A stretch of DNA of 64,000 bases, taken from Steromphala cineraria. Lineage: Eukaryota; Mollusca; Gastropoda; Trochida; Trochidae. Both the position numbers and the translations under genes were made by a program. Shown piece by piece: positions 33,101 through 41,299 of this stretch. Under the pieces are notes generated by a model. That model worked only from the letters and a program-made list of their open reading frames with translations. It had not been told where the DNA came from and did no database searches. The stretch is from the NCBI GenBank assembly GCA_916613615.1, contig OU744731.1, positions 53,464,289 through 53,528,288 of the forward strand, given 5' to 3'. How positions within the stretch are numbered: the first letter of the stretch is position 1; the number at the start of each line of letters is the position of its first letter.

Positions 33101-36100
33101 TCTCTGGTATGGTCATACTTATTTGTTTAAACTGTGTAGTTGAATTTGAACTTGAAATGTTACATTTTTCCAGGGTCAGGCGGTTTGAAAGTTACCATCG
33201 TTTCGGGAGACATAACCAATGAAAAGGTATTCTGGTGTGAATAACCTTTTTCTGATAATTCATAACACTGAAATGTGGTACTGATCATGAATATATAACA
33301 AAATTTGCAGAATTATTTAATTATAGCAAGCTACATGTATGTATTATTGTGAAATTATCAGGAAGCATTGTAAAATCATGAAATATAGTCATGTATATGT
33401 GATCATTTTGCCATTTTAAGCAACACATATTTTTGAAGTGAATTGTTATGGTTTGACTCTTTTTTTCTATAAAAGTGTCCGTATAAAAAGGGTTCGACTA
33501 TAATTGACTTCTGGTCATGATTACTACTATAAATAGAGAGATATCAATGTTTTAATCGTATTTCGTTATTCCAATCAAACCAAGCAATGTGTCATTACAT
33601 TTACGGAGTGGCTATTTAAATTTCAGACAGATGTGGTTGTCAACTCGACCAATTCAAAATTACTCCTCTCTGATGGTGATCTCTCAGGAGACATACTAAA
33701 GGCAGCAGGGACTTCCATTCAGAGAGAATGTAGTAAACAGAATCCTTCACCCCTCAAGGCCGGTGACCTTGCCGTGACAAGGGGAGGTAATCTCGACTGC
33801 AAAGAGATCTACCACGTTGTACTGAGTGACACATATTCCGAGTCGGTAAGTAGCAATCATTTAAAAACTTTTGTCGCCCATTTCTTAATTTTTTTTGATT
33901 TCGTTTAATTCGATTCGATTGCAGAAACGTTTTCTTTTACGATAAAATCAATTAAGTTGGATACATTTGGGAGTTTCCTTCTCTGCAGTCAGCCAGAGAA
34001 TAAGACTGGCACATGTAAAAGATCGTATTTTGTCAACCTGGTTCCCTGGCCTCGTTCCGCGAGGCCAGGGAACCAGGTTGGTATTTTGTATAATTTATTA
34101 ATAAGTGGTATTCAATTCCTTTTACTAATATTTACTGTGATTTCCGAAATGTTTCAATACATTTAATTTCTCATTTCAGTCTCTGAGGGAGGTGTTGAAA
34201 AAATGTCTCCGAAAGGCAGATAAATCAGGATACAACAGCATCAGTTTTCCCGCGCTTGGAATGGGCAAGCTGCAGTATGACCCGGAAACAGTTGTGCCTC
34301 TAATGTATGACGTCATCATGAAGTTCAAACCAACCGCACTTGAAGAAGTGCGATTTGTCATTCTTCCAAAATTTCCAGAAATTCATCGGGTAAGTTTGAA
34401 ATTTTTTTTTCTCTCATCCGTAAACATATATTATCTGAACTGAACTTTATCCATTTTCCTTTGTAAAAGAGACTTTGATTGTGGAAGATTTTTTTATCAT
34501 GTTAATCATCTTTGAATGAAAGTTTTTTTTATTTTGAGATCTCTCTATAAACTTTTCACATAAACGTTGAAAGATAAGATTCACTGATGGAAATGAAGAA
34601 TTTTTCTATCTGATCAAATCCTATATAATAATAACAAATATTATAACCTTTCAGCATGTACTAACTTCAGATAAGCTAGTGTATCATTAAACCAATGTTG
34701 AACATATTAGTTTTGAATTCAAACGAAAGTAATCACTCGTACGTGCATGGTTGGTTACTCTCTGATTATTTAATTACTCAGAGAGGATTAAAGAGTGATT
34801 ATGATTTAATATTGGCAATAAGTAAGTCGAATGGGAACTCTTCGTACACAAGCTTTTCTCTTTTGCTTCCGTTTTCCTTAGGAAGTTTGGGTAAAAAAGT
34901 AAATTTCTTTATTTCCACTAGGGTCTGTCTAAGCTTCTGACTTACAGATTATTTTAGCATTCTGATTGATCTACATAAACTAATGTCCAAAAGAAACGAT
35001 ACCAAGTTTTCAACGTCCTCCGAAACAAAATTCTATTACCTGACAGAGTCGAATTTAAGTGTGCCTAACAGCCAAAATTATGTCTTGTAAAGAAGTATGC
35101 ACATTTTCATTCTTCAGGAAAAGATACTTTTGATTTTGTGTCTCTTCAAATGCACATGGGGTGCATACATCGAAATTTCAAGTTGTTTTATGCACATAAC
35201 TTTTGTCATTTCACTATAAACTTGATTAAGTATTGAATTTAGGTAAGAAAACAATGTTGTTGATTTAATGCACTTTATTTGACATAAATTCGTTGACGCG
35301 TCATTGCACTAGAACGTTTTAAACCAAGCGAATGTGTCCAATTTCTCCCTGCTATCTCGCATAGTTAAGGAGATTCCAGATCGATGATTTTTTTAAATGC
35401 ATGTTTCTCGCAAACATGAAAAGATAATGTTTCAAAATTTTGCATAGAAGTAAGTTGACTACTGAAGAAACATATAACTATGTTTTATTTTTATCAATCT
35501 GTAGTGGATTGAGTTATTTAGCAAATTGTATGGTAACGTTTCTTTTGGACACTAGTTTAGTTCTTGGTCACCCCTGGCTAAAAAAAGATGTGAAAAATCC
35601 TGGTCTTTAAAGGGGCAGTAGCACGTTTTTGATAATTTCATATTTTAAATTTTTCACTGATAATTGAACGTTAATTCTAAATGTAATTTTTTGATAGTGT
35701 TAAAAATATCATAACACAAAACAATTATCCATAGTCATAGAACAAAGTATGAAGATTCACCTTAAATCGACGGGCGGCCACTTTTGTGTGAACACCTATA
35801 ATTCATTTTGTGTAAGAAAAAGGAATCGCATGGCTAAACTTAACATTATATATTTGAATTATTACTGCTCCCCTTAGTTTAAATGCATTGTCTTTCAATT
35901 GAAACCATCCATTTTAATTTTCCTGACATCACCTTATATTCCCCCTTAAAATGTGCTACTGTCCCTTTAACTATTGTCTAGAGGCCACTTGTCACACTGT
36001 AATCACACTTACATTTCAAAGAAGAAAAGTCAATATATGATAAAACAGAAATCATGAACATCAAACTCGGTTGGTTCAATGATTTATGGACCTTGGACAC

Positions 36101-39100
36101 GTGGTTTTTATCTCGGCTTTACCTCGGTCAATATCCGTGTCCAAGGTTGATAAATAATCAACTTGAAAACTTGTTTAATTAATAACGAATTAGTTTTTAT
36201 TACAGAATTTAGTGGGCATAGTCAGTCCAACTGAAGGAAGTCGGTCAAGGACAGCGGGCATCAAGGCCAGGGAGGGTGAAGTTGAAGGTATGATACTGTT
36301 GCGACCCTTTAGGAGGCTTTGGTAGCATAATATTCCTGTAAAATACAGCTGTTATTAGTAAGACTTTAATGAGCGTTTTTGTTAGAAACCTGCGATACCT
36401 AGAACAATTTTTGCATAAAAAGAAATCCCTCTGATTTGATACGAGTCACGTTTTCTATGATTTCAGATCAGCAAAAAGGGAAAATGATGAGAGGCGATAT
36501 TCCAAAGGTACGAAATAGTAAAACGTTAACGTTTTCTTATGAATAATCTTTGCTTTGTGAGATAATTGAGAGTGAATTACTTTGTTTCACATTAATAAAC
36601 ACCTATACAAAGATGAGACGAAAAGAAGCGAAAATCACAAATGTTCTTGGTTTTTAGCTCATCAGATCTTAAAGACCCGATGGGCTAATGGTATGGCATG
36701 GCATCCGGCGTCCGTCCGTCTGTAAACTTTTCAATTGTTCGACTTCTACCCCAGAACCAATGACTCTAGAGAGCTGAAATTTGATGTTCAGATTCCTTGT
36801 TTTATGCGTCTTCCCACGGCTACCCTCCTTGTTTAGACCTTGCCATCACAGCATTGAATACCGGTGATCCTGAGCAGCGACACCTATCGTGATCACGAGT
36901 TACGCCCCTTACCAGCTCTTTCAACAATAGCCAATGAAATCGCCGTTTACATTCGGAACAAATTCAAAATACTAACAGACGATCTTTTTGAAAACTATCC
37001 GAGTGAAATTAAATATCAAACTGCAGTCTGCATGGTTGTTTTCATTTAATGTATGAGCACATAGAATGCAGAGAAAATAAACATTAATGTATCACTCAAA
37101 TAAAGGGTTTATCGCCATTGGAAAACGCATACAAAATTATTTTTTCAAATCGGCTTGTTTTTACAGTAGCTTATTTTTACTCTACTAAATTGCTGTCCTT
37201 TTTTCTAAGTAATTCTAAAATTTATCAAAAATTCGGTTATTCAATTTGAACTAAATAGAAAATTACACGAGGCATAATTTCACAGTAGCCTACATTTGCT
37301 TATCAAAACTCGCCTGATGTAATCAAATGCTAATTAGTTCTAATTATGAAGGTGAATTATATGTAAGATCGATGTCGAATGAAAGATAAGGCATTTTGGG
37401 AACACGTTACAGGTGATATATATGCGATATCACCAAAAGAATACGTTGTAAATATGTTTATTTCAGGGAACAACATGCCGACTGAAAAGCCTTGTTATAT
37501 ACAGTATATGAGCAATACCCATACCTCAAGTGCTTGTCCCCAAATTTTGTCATGGCATGGTCAATGGGGAATTGGTGTTTGTTAACATTGGTAGATTGCA
37601 CTCTGATGACCTTCACTATATTTTCAAGGTCACACACAGTGTTAATATGCATTACGAAATATCTCATAACGGCGGGGGACATTGTCACATGTAAGTGGCC
37701 AACACTAGTAGTGTGAGTTATGGTAATGTTGTCATGGAGCATCTCTAACTTAGGACGTCGATTGAAATTATTCTAATAACGGTTGAAACGGCAGAACAGA
37801 ACAGAACAGAAGTTTATTTCTCATAAAATTCACATAAGTGACATAGAGAACAAGTTGAATAAATTGTACAAAAAGTAACATGTTTTCAAAGAATATTTAT
37901 ATAAACATGATACAGTACATCAAATGATATGATCTTTACAAGGATATTCGAGAATATTTTTGTATCAGAAGCAACACATACCTTCTTTTATGAATTTTGA
38001 TGATTTTTGTAAAAGGGGTTTATTGGTGGTTTCAAAAAGGAAATGAATTTTTCAACTGAAGGATATTTTCAATAGTATGATGGTAAGTATTTACTTCTCA
38101 GCTGTGATTTGAATAGGTAATGTGAGCTACTTAAGATTCATAGTCTAAGATCTATATTTTCAAATGGCAATGGATACAGATGAATATGTATGGTTGTCAT
38201 CACAGGTTCACAACTTGCACTTATTTTGAATTACAAATTTATTAAAAGGTTGATGAGACGAGCATCACCCCCGACAGAATATGGAACCCGGGAAGCGGAC
38301 GTATATCCCATGAGTTCCAAAATCGACCGATAATATCGAGGTAACCACGTTTTTATTCAATCAGTAATAAAATGTTTGTCGCAGCAGGGACGTGAATTGT
38401 CAGCAAAAGTTGCTATAATTGACAATCAAGCACTGAATTTACAATAACAATATGGATGTTACAGGGTCGCTTTAAAACCAATTTCAAAATGCTATCATCA
38501 CGTTTGCCTACATTTCCTTCAGTTAAAACCATTTGTCGAAATAATTCGGACCATTGCCCGGTCACGGTTTTGTGTCGAAACATTGCTACAAGCAGGTAAC
38601 TGAATCACTTTCAAAACCAGCCTCGGGTGCTAATTTCTCAATAAAAATATGTTTTTAAGAGTATATATAATTATTCGTTTCTTGAACTTAGAGTTTTGAT
38701 TAAGGATTTGTTTAATCGTAAGAGGCACGATAAGCAATAATTACCATTTCCAAATGTTATATAACTTGTCTAGAATCGACACCAATGGGAGATTTCTATC
38801 TTTAAATGAACTTTAATTACGATTTTCGTCGCATCTATGCAATTGAAGTTTTTATTACCAATAGGGTGGAACATAAATAGTGACATATCACGTTCACATG
38901 TGCACATATCACGTATATTTTCGCCAGTGACGTCATTAAACCATTGTTCGCGACGTCACTGTAGCCGGCCGTCGCAAGGAAAGCAGGCCGTTTTCTGAAT
39001 ATTTTTAAGAGAATAAAATTGAGTAGAATCGGTAATAAAGAAACTTTACGCAACAAAAGCTTTCGCTCGGGTAATACAAACAGTCACACTCGTTTCGTAA

Positions 39101-39180
39101 AAGTCATATGACACACTTGCTCGGCTTATAATCTATATATATGCAATATGTTTTCGTTTAAGGTGCTGAATCATCTATAA
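18038..39180 (+). CDS. Gene B: TIR-like, 113-residue domain and macro-domain protein
   Basis: Exons 18038-18160, 19038-19124, 19538-19583, 20064-20165, 20390-20524, 20747-20946, 21444-21495, 21975-22097, 23492-23830, 24504-24562, 25199-25271, 25723-25775, 32312-32384, 33174-33226, 33627-33845, 34180-34389, 36206-36287 and 36467-36507, with a possible last exon 39163-39180, all join in phase (about 695 residues, or 653 if one duplicated linker pair is skipped). Order: acidic N-terminus, TIR-like alpha/beta domain, beta-rich module, 113-residue domain, coiled linker, macro domain. Macro domain 2 of gene A is missing: its first strand exon remains (36467) but the body exons were not found. It may be a working shorter paralogue or an early pseudogene at its 3' end. 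Confidence 0.65.
18736..18990. mobile_element. MITE, CAGTCTAAGTAAACCTAGCC family, copy 1
   Basis: Left end CAGTCTAAGTAAACCTTGCC. Inner inverted repeat (TCTAGCGAGATGTAGTA ... TACTACATCTCGCTAGA) and core GACCTTTGACCCTCCAACGT. The right end decays into an (AT)n tract. In the gene B intron. Confidence 0.8.
19038..19124 (+). CDS. Gene B exon: acidic linker
   Basis: 87 nt, phase 0, TTTTTTAG to GTCAGT. It encodes NDLNPDTDVQSEEESSIVVP and then DLKETPLPT. Low complexity and negatively charged. Gene C has a similar-sized exon in the same place (51498-51572). Confidence 0.6.
19538..19583 (+). CDS. Gene B exon: linker before TIR-like domain
   Basis: 46 nt, phase 0 in and 1 out, TTTACAG to GTACTG. It encodes LKECPPTPETQRFSN. 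Gene C has a 49-nt exon with the same phases (51947-51995). Confidence 0.6.
19901..20060. mobile_element. TTAA-flanked MITE, copy 4 (half)
   Basis: TTAAAGAGGCATTAGCACG followed by the interior CACTGATAACTGTACGTTAATGC; only one half is present, ending beside the acceptor of the exon at 20064. Confidence 0.7.
20064..20165 (+). CDS. Gene B exon: TIR-like domain, strand A to strand B
   Basis: 102 nt, phase 1 in and out, CTGTTGTAG to GTAGGT. It encodes VIVCSSGAVENAKSFQHDIA and ends DADVHLLACN. Gene C exon 54009-54083 gives VILCSNEDICKDFLL and CKVHVCT, clearly paralogous. The strand, Ser-rich turn, helix, strand order resembles the start of TIR domains. Confidence 0.75.
20390..20524 (+). CDS. Gene B exon: TIR-like domain, middle
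   Basis: 135 nt, phase 1 in and out. It encodes DKGDFETLLTAYTSIDKVYI and LADSSICDAML, then RKRMLHESISDLF. Gene C exon 55192-55329 has DKSAF and SVFLIVDVQMHDNLMTKKGL in register. The pattern (acidic BB-loop-like DxG, then helix, strand KVYIL, Ser, helix) fits TIR topology. The glutamate of active TIR NADases is not evident. Confidence 0.75.
20747..20946 (+). CDS. Gene B exon: TIR-like domain, C-terminal part
   Basis: 200 nt, phase 1 in and 0 out. The acceptor must be the second AG (GGGAG/AT), since the first AG leads to a stop. It encodes MNIFLVELVETTTVYLVRRV, then YVRLKTQLPEDVLEHKDIFI and FLEQIQYQ. Gene C splits the same stretch into two exons (56025-56138 and 59085-59134). Confidence 0.75.
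20985..21350. repeat. (CAT)n trinucleotide tracts
   Basis: Imperfect CAT/CGT repeats start about 40 bases after the exon donor at 20947. The His-rich and Asp-rich ORFs across them are artefacts. Confidence 0.95.
21444..21495 (+). CDS. Gene B exon: acidic linker
   Basis: 52 nt, phase 0 in and 1 out, CTTTTTAG to GTTTGT. It encodes DQGENSQTPDSETNVEG. Confidence 0.6.
21975..22097 (+). CDS. Gene B exon: beta-rich module
   Basis: 123 nt, phase 1 in and out, CACCACAG to GTAACT. It encodes DVSQQNNVVIGSNCKLTISK, then QIVAIRQDGTHNIVNVQIG. Alternating hydrophobic residues and Gly/Asn turns suggest a short beta structure. Gene C has the equivalent at 59791-59971, and a relic lies at 28331-28495. Confidence 0.7.
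22235..22920. repeat. Dispersed repeat, TATACCCCCG family, copy 1
   Basis: Starts TATACCCCCGTCTAACGG and ends GGTCGGGGGTATTAGTGAG. Inside are three tandem units sharing CCGACC(T/A)ATTACGG and CTACTAGGAGGG. A 27-G run is at 22262-22288. A second copy lies at 31092-31760. Confidence 0.8.
22921..23491 (+). other. Gene B intron
   Basis: 22960-23050 is a fragment of the 7120 repeat family. The rest is AT-rich, with no exon support. Confidence 0.45.
23492..23830 (+). CDS. Gene B exon: ~113-residue unknown domain
   Basis: 339 nt, phase 1 in and out, CACATTCAG to GTGAGT. Same length as the gene A exon at 149-487 with few amino-acid changes (for example LITKGSIIIELDIAPGKT and LIPEGTQLAVDADV). The domain's identity is unknown. 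Confidence 0.8.
24504..24562 (+). CDS. Gene B exon: linker
   Basis: 59 nt, phase 1 in and 0 out. It encodes YVGYAMREEDLHINCVNKDK; homologous to 1574-1632. Confidence 0.75.
24636..24754. mobile_element. TTAA-flanked MITE, copy 5 (3' part)
   Basis: Contains ACTATGGATGATTG and ends CGTGCTACTGCCCCTTTAA. An 80-bp imperfect hairpin follows (24757-24847, arms AACATATTTATA / TCATAAATATGTT). Confidence 0.75.
24890..25198 (+). repeat. Decayed acceptor/exon-head repeats, gene B first copy
   Basis: About four diverged units with TCTCCTTTCTC, CAG, TACGAAGATG and AAGATGTTGACATAG in front of the exon at 25199, equivalent to the 79-bp array in gene A. Confidence 0.7.
25199..25271 (+). CDS. Gene B exon: helical linker, copy 1
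   Basis: 73 nt, phase 0 in and 1 out. It encodes FKDALRKLEMVTRELKDLKR and KTDHG. It is the first of two copies (second 32312-32384). Confidence 0.7.
25723..25775 (+). CDS. Gene B exon: macro first strand, copy 1
   Basis: 53 nt encoding GSGGLKVTIVSGDITNEK, identical in protein to the copies at 3369 and 33174. No macro-body exon follows before the block repeats, so this copy may be skipped or may add a duplicate strand. Confidence 0.65.
25934..25960 (+). pseudogene. Truncated relic of the YVGYAM linker exon
   Basis: GATCTAAACTGTGTTAACAAA and so on encode DLNCVNKDK followed by GTATGATTTTGCACT, matching the exon end and intron start at 1606-1650 and 24536-24570. An AG sits directly before it, so a 27-nt in-phase mini-exon is conceivable. 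It marks the start of the second copy of the tandemly duplicated block. Confidence 0.7.
26238..26345. mobile_element. Short foldback MITE with 8-bp target duplication
   Basis: Arms CCTGTCAACCAGGCGACTTC and its reverse complement are bounded by TCCACCCA on both sides (26230-26237 and 26346-26353). The homologous gene A intron near 1915 lacks it. The 8-bp duplication fits a hAT-like origin. Confidence 0.8.
26481..26558. repeat. 78-bp direct repeat, copy 1
   Basis: TATGTTCTAATTCGTTTACT through TGTCTACC, repeated at 30311-30388 without visible change. It marks the left edge of the ~5.5-kb block absent from gene A. Confidence 0.85.
26650..26950 (+). other. Coding-like GC-richer segment, possible exon relic
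   Basis: Open reading from 26701 (MESGKMGNPPVDLEGNRG, then GFTVITLQDHPAGPDEVN) has composition unlike its AT-rich surroundings. GAGAGCG/GTAAGA nearby looks like a donor. GFTVITLQDHPAG is distantly like GSIIIELDIAPG of the 113-residue domain, but the match is weak and frames change. Unassigned. Confidence 0.25.
27100..28260. repeat. Degenerate TGCCAAACGGC minisatellite
   Basis: Irregular units such as CTGCCAACCGGC, TGCCAAACGGC and CACACACTGCCC recur every ~20-30 bases and fade leftwards. Related in wording to the 21-bp array at 28730-29560. No gene is supported. Confidence 0.75.
28331..28495 (+). pseudogene. Relic of the beta-rich module exon
   Basis: An open stretch after CCGTAG begins SASRCEVPASEDEEF and ends NISATDICNSIIDNGNSFSV then INILK before GTTTAC. 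The last ~24 residues align with the gene B (ISK...GTHNIVNVQIG) and gene C (ISTDKVV...GENNTMDITIG) modules, and the exon end and donor bases line up closely with 22080-22100. A one-base shift relative to those exons suggests decay, or a piece of another family member. Confidence 0.5.
28730..29560. repeat. 21-bp minisatellite
   Basis: Units like CATTGCCACTCGGCACCATAG, 21 bp, drifting to CACATTGCCACTCGACACAAA. Because 21 is a multiple of three and the unit has no stop in several frames, it makes ORFs of 160-270 codons on both strands. These are not genes. Confidence 0.9.
30121..30316. repeat. 196-bp direct repeat, copy 1
   Basis: AAATAAAATCAGCAACCCTG to ACATTTATGTT, repeated at 30895-31090 with no difference that I can see; the two are 774 bp apart. 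The end of this copy is joined directly to the 78-bp repeat. Confidence 0.85.
30895..31090. repeat. 196-bp direct repeat, copy 2
   Basis: Second copy; directly followed by the TATACCCCCG element. Could be recent tandem duplication, terminal repeats of an unknown element, or an assembly artefact. Confidence 0.85.
31092..31980. repeat. TATACCCCCG repeat, copy 2, with a GATGGGCTTATGGCATGG fragment
   Basis: TATACCCCCGACCAAGGTCG hairpin start, units with CCGACCTAT and ACTAGGA, then GTCGGGGGTTTTAGTGAGTCG and a copy of the 7120 family. Both parts recur elsewhere, so this is a composite. Confidence 0.75.
31985..32311 (+). repeat. Decayed acceptor/exon-head repeats, gene B second copy
   Basis: Same kind of units (CTCCTTTCTC, TACGAGGATGCTTGCAAGATG) ahead of the exon at 32312. 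This is where homology to gene A resumes after the 5.5-kb inserted block. Confidence 0.7.
32312..32384 (+). CDS. Gene B exon: helical linker, copy 2
   Basis: 73 nt. It encodes YEDAIRKLEMVTRELKDLKR and KTDHG. Phase 0 in, so it can follow 24562 or 25775. Confidence 0.75.
32544..32900. mobile_element. MITE, CAGTCTAAGTAAACCTAGCC family, copy 2
   Basis: Inverted ends CAGTCTAAGT / ACTTAGACTG; the left arm is partly triplicated (AACCTAGCCTCAATATTATC three times). Flanked by a 9-bp exact target duplication CTCGACACT. The duplicated intron at about 25428-25450 and gene A near 3108 preserve the empty site. Confidence 0.9.
33174..33226 (+). CDS. Gene B exon: macro first strand, copy 2
   Basis: Encodes GSGGLKVTIVSGDITNEK and joins in phase 0 to the macro body at 33627. 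Confidence 0.85.
33627..33845 (+). CDS. Gene B exon: macro domain, N-terminal half
   Basis: 219 nt, phase 0, TTTCAG to GTAAGT. TDVVVNSTN and SDGDLSGDILKAAG as in gene A; it ends HVVLSDTYSES instead of the longer gene A end. Differences from gene A in the first ~205 nt appear synonymous only, which fits strong constraint or recent gene conversion. Confidence 0.9.
34034..34080. mobile_element. 47-bp micro-hairpin with 9-bp target duplication
   Basis: Perfect 21-bp arms CAACCTGGTTCCCTGGCCTC(G) and reverse complement around TTCCG. GTATTTTGT flanks both sides (34025-34033 and 34081-34089). It lies in the intron between the two macro exons. Confidence 0.85.
34180..34389 (+). CDS. Gene B exon: macro domain, C-terminal half
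   Basis: 210 nt, phase 0. SISFPALGMGKLQY and VRFVILPKFPEIHR. Near-identical to 5875-6084. Confidence 0.9.
34390..36205 (+). other. Gene B intron
   Basis: Contains the MITE at 35607-35970 and a short hairpin near 36088-36150 (ACCTTGGACACG / CGTGTCCAAGGT). No exon support otherwise. Confidence 0.5.
35607..35970. mobile_element. TTAA-flanked MITE, copy 6
   Basis: Full-length, TTAAAGGGGCAGTAGCACG to GTGCTACTGTCCCTTTAA, opposite orientation to copies 2 and 3. Confidence 0.9.
36206..36287 (+). CDS. Gene B exon: linker after macro domain
   Basis: 82 nt, phase 0 in and 1 out, TTACAG to GTATGA. It encodes NLVGIVSPTEGSRSRTAGIK and then AREGEVEG; same place as the gene A exon at 6268. Confidence 0.6.
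36467..36507 (+). CDS. Gene B exon: orphan first strand of macro domain 2
   Basis: 41 nt, phase 1 in and 0 out, TTTCAG to GTACGA. It encodes DQQKGKMMRGDIPK; the RGDI keeps the macro start, but I found no body exons before the terminal relic. Confidence 0.55.
36508..39162 (+). other. Gene B 3' region without recognisable exons
   Basis: Holds a 7120-family repeat (36655-36800), a minus-strand retroelement tail (from 37793) and sequence homologous to the gene A last intron (38880-39080). The open stretch 37379-37585 contains HVTGDIYAIS but lacks splice or paralogue support. Confidence 0.45.
37793..38250 (-). mobile_element. 3' end of a non-LTR retrotransposon
   Basis: Read on the minus strand it ends ...GAGAAATAAACTTC(TGTTC)n, an AATAAA-like 3' end with a pentanucleotide tail. 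The left boundary in + coordinates is clear; the other end is a guess. Confidence 0.55.
39163..39180 (+). pseudogene. Decayed terminal exon of gene B
   Basis: GTTTAAG/GTGCTGAATCATCTATAA gives VLNHL and a stop, aligned with ALKHLGKL of gene A. It could still end a transcript, but the rest of the exon is not conserved as coding. Confidence 0.5.
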
Positions 39181-40122
39181 AGATTACCAGACTTGGAGGA
39201 TGAAAAGCTAATAAGAATTGATGGCGTTTTGGGTGCCACTGTATAAGAAGGTCATGTTGGACATACGCAAAATACTTAGGCGAGAATTTTGAGCCTCTGA
39301 AGTAATGAAACAGCTGAATGGACAGGGAAGGGAAATCCATGACATTCAGAACTTCATAAAACGTCTTTGAAGGTTGAAAAGAACTGAACTCGTTGGAAGA
39401 GGAAACTGAAGGACATTTGACATTAGTTGATGATTTGTAAGGTTTATATACACTGTTCAAAAGAAATGGTTATACCATTTGCATTAACTTCAAATGTCAG
39501 CAGCTCAGAGAGAAGTTTTTTGTTTTAAGTTTTTATAATACCCACATGCATACCTGACATTGGGCTACTGATTTAAAAACTGTAAAAATCAGAATGTAGT
39601 GAACATTTGACTTATTTTGGAATTTTGAAATTTTAATCGCATTTTTTTTCAGGAAAATGTGTTTATCAACCTTTCACTACCAGGGATATCTCTTTCAAAG
39701 CGATATATTCACTCAAGACAAGACCGCAATGTTTTGAACATGAGCGATCTGACATCATGTGACTTTCATGTTCGACCCCTTCCTTGTTTCCGACATCAAA
39801 GTGCAATACAGAAACTGTATCATTAGCTATATTTGTTCCAATATGTCAGAAAGGTAGTGTTCATTTCATAAACTACACAGCTTTAACGATGCGCTGAGGT
39901 ATAAAGTATATAGGGGACACTATAAACTGGATTATTTTGAGTAGAATATACAATTATTACTCAAGAACAACCTTGTTCTGTTTAACCTCAGAACTGTGTT
40001 ACCACTTACAGTGATGTATATAATATGTACAATGTTGCTCATGACTGCATGATAACAATAATCAATATGTGTACAATCTGATGTATATATTATTATTATT
40101 ATTGAGTTAGATCGTGCATCAG

Positions 40123-41281
40123 CTAGTTAGCTCTGGCACGTATCCTCTTTTCCCTCTCTCGGAATAGATCCACAATACTATTCCATGAATTGTTCTGATT
40201 TGTGAGGAGTTCAGTCAAGGTGGCACTTGTGTCAAACGCCCTTGCATGTTGAAGAGCTTGGCAGTCAAAGATGATATGGAGGATTGTTTCTTCCCCAGAA
40301 TCACACAGTAGGCAAGTAGAATTGGTGGCTAGATTGAATTTGTGTAGAAAGCTTTGGCACGGATAGTGATGCAACTTTATCCGACTGAGGAGGACTTGAT
40401 CTCTCCGATTAACGTTTGCATACCGAATATTGCTTGGTTTGGTCTGGATTTGATGATATTGTCGTCCTGTTGACCCGTTGTTCCACTTGTCTAACCATAA
40501 ATGTTTGGTGGGTGATTTCACTGCATCCATTAATGAGGGAATTGTTGCTACTTGTTTGTTGACCGGTCCACAGCTTGCCGCCATCTTGGCCAATGCATCT
40601 GCCTTTTCGTTCCCAGATGTGCCGACATGGCTAGGGATCCATTGAAGGGTGACCATTTCTTTGCTTGCCGACAGCAGTTGATTAATCCTGCTGCAGAGGT
40701 GGAAGTACTCAGTTGGTTTGTAGGATGAAAGGGTCTGCAGTGATGACTTTGAGTCAGTGAGGATAACATATTTGGCATCCAGATCATCTGCTGTTGATAT
40801 AACTTGAAGAGCTCTTTCAATGGCGACTAGCTCTGCTTCCAAGATGGAGCTGGGAGGAAGTGGAATAATGGTTTCTTTACCAGTGTGATGAAAAAATATT
40901 CCTGCTCCTGCTCGCTCAGCAGAAAGATCAAGAGAACCATCTGTGTATATCTTAGAATAGTCCTGATATTTCTAATGAATGAGTTCTAGAGAGAGTTGGT
41001 GCAACCGCTCTGGAATTTCACTTTTAGATGCATTGTCTGGAAGATTCATCTCTATTGAAGAAGGGGACCACATCCATGGTGGTTGGTCATTCATGATGGC
41101 TGTACGCTGGAAGTCAGCTTTCTTTTTGCTGGGTAGGACAATTTTCCGTTGCTTCAGTAGTAGCTTTGATCTCTGAAAGAAACTGTTGGGAGCTGGACTA
41201 TCTTTGATGATACCTGGTGAATCTTTCGGTAGGAAGTGCTGTTTGATGCGTTTGCTTAGGACGATACACTGAAGAGTGATC
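40123..41281 (-). pseudogene. Retroelement ORF2 C-terminus: RNase H and Cys-His tail
   Basis: In one frame with one stop at 40972-40974. RNase H residues are all present: YTDGS, EAELVAIERAL, LTDSKSS and SHVGTSGNEKADALAK. A CxxC...H...C tail follows (CLLCDSGEETILHIIFDC). Upstream is the RT thumb region. Not a host RNase H. Confidence 0.85.
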
Positions 41282-41299
41282 ATTTTCCAATACTTACAA

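Noticed and set aside
37379..37585. Missing macro domain 2 exon of gene B (HVTGDIYAIS)
   Set aside because: Only a TGDI match; no splice sites in phase and no similarity to 8107-8334 or 9480-9695.
40123..40842. Host RNase H gene
   Set aside because: It lies inside a retroelement with target duplication and tail, and has an in-frame stop upstream.
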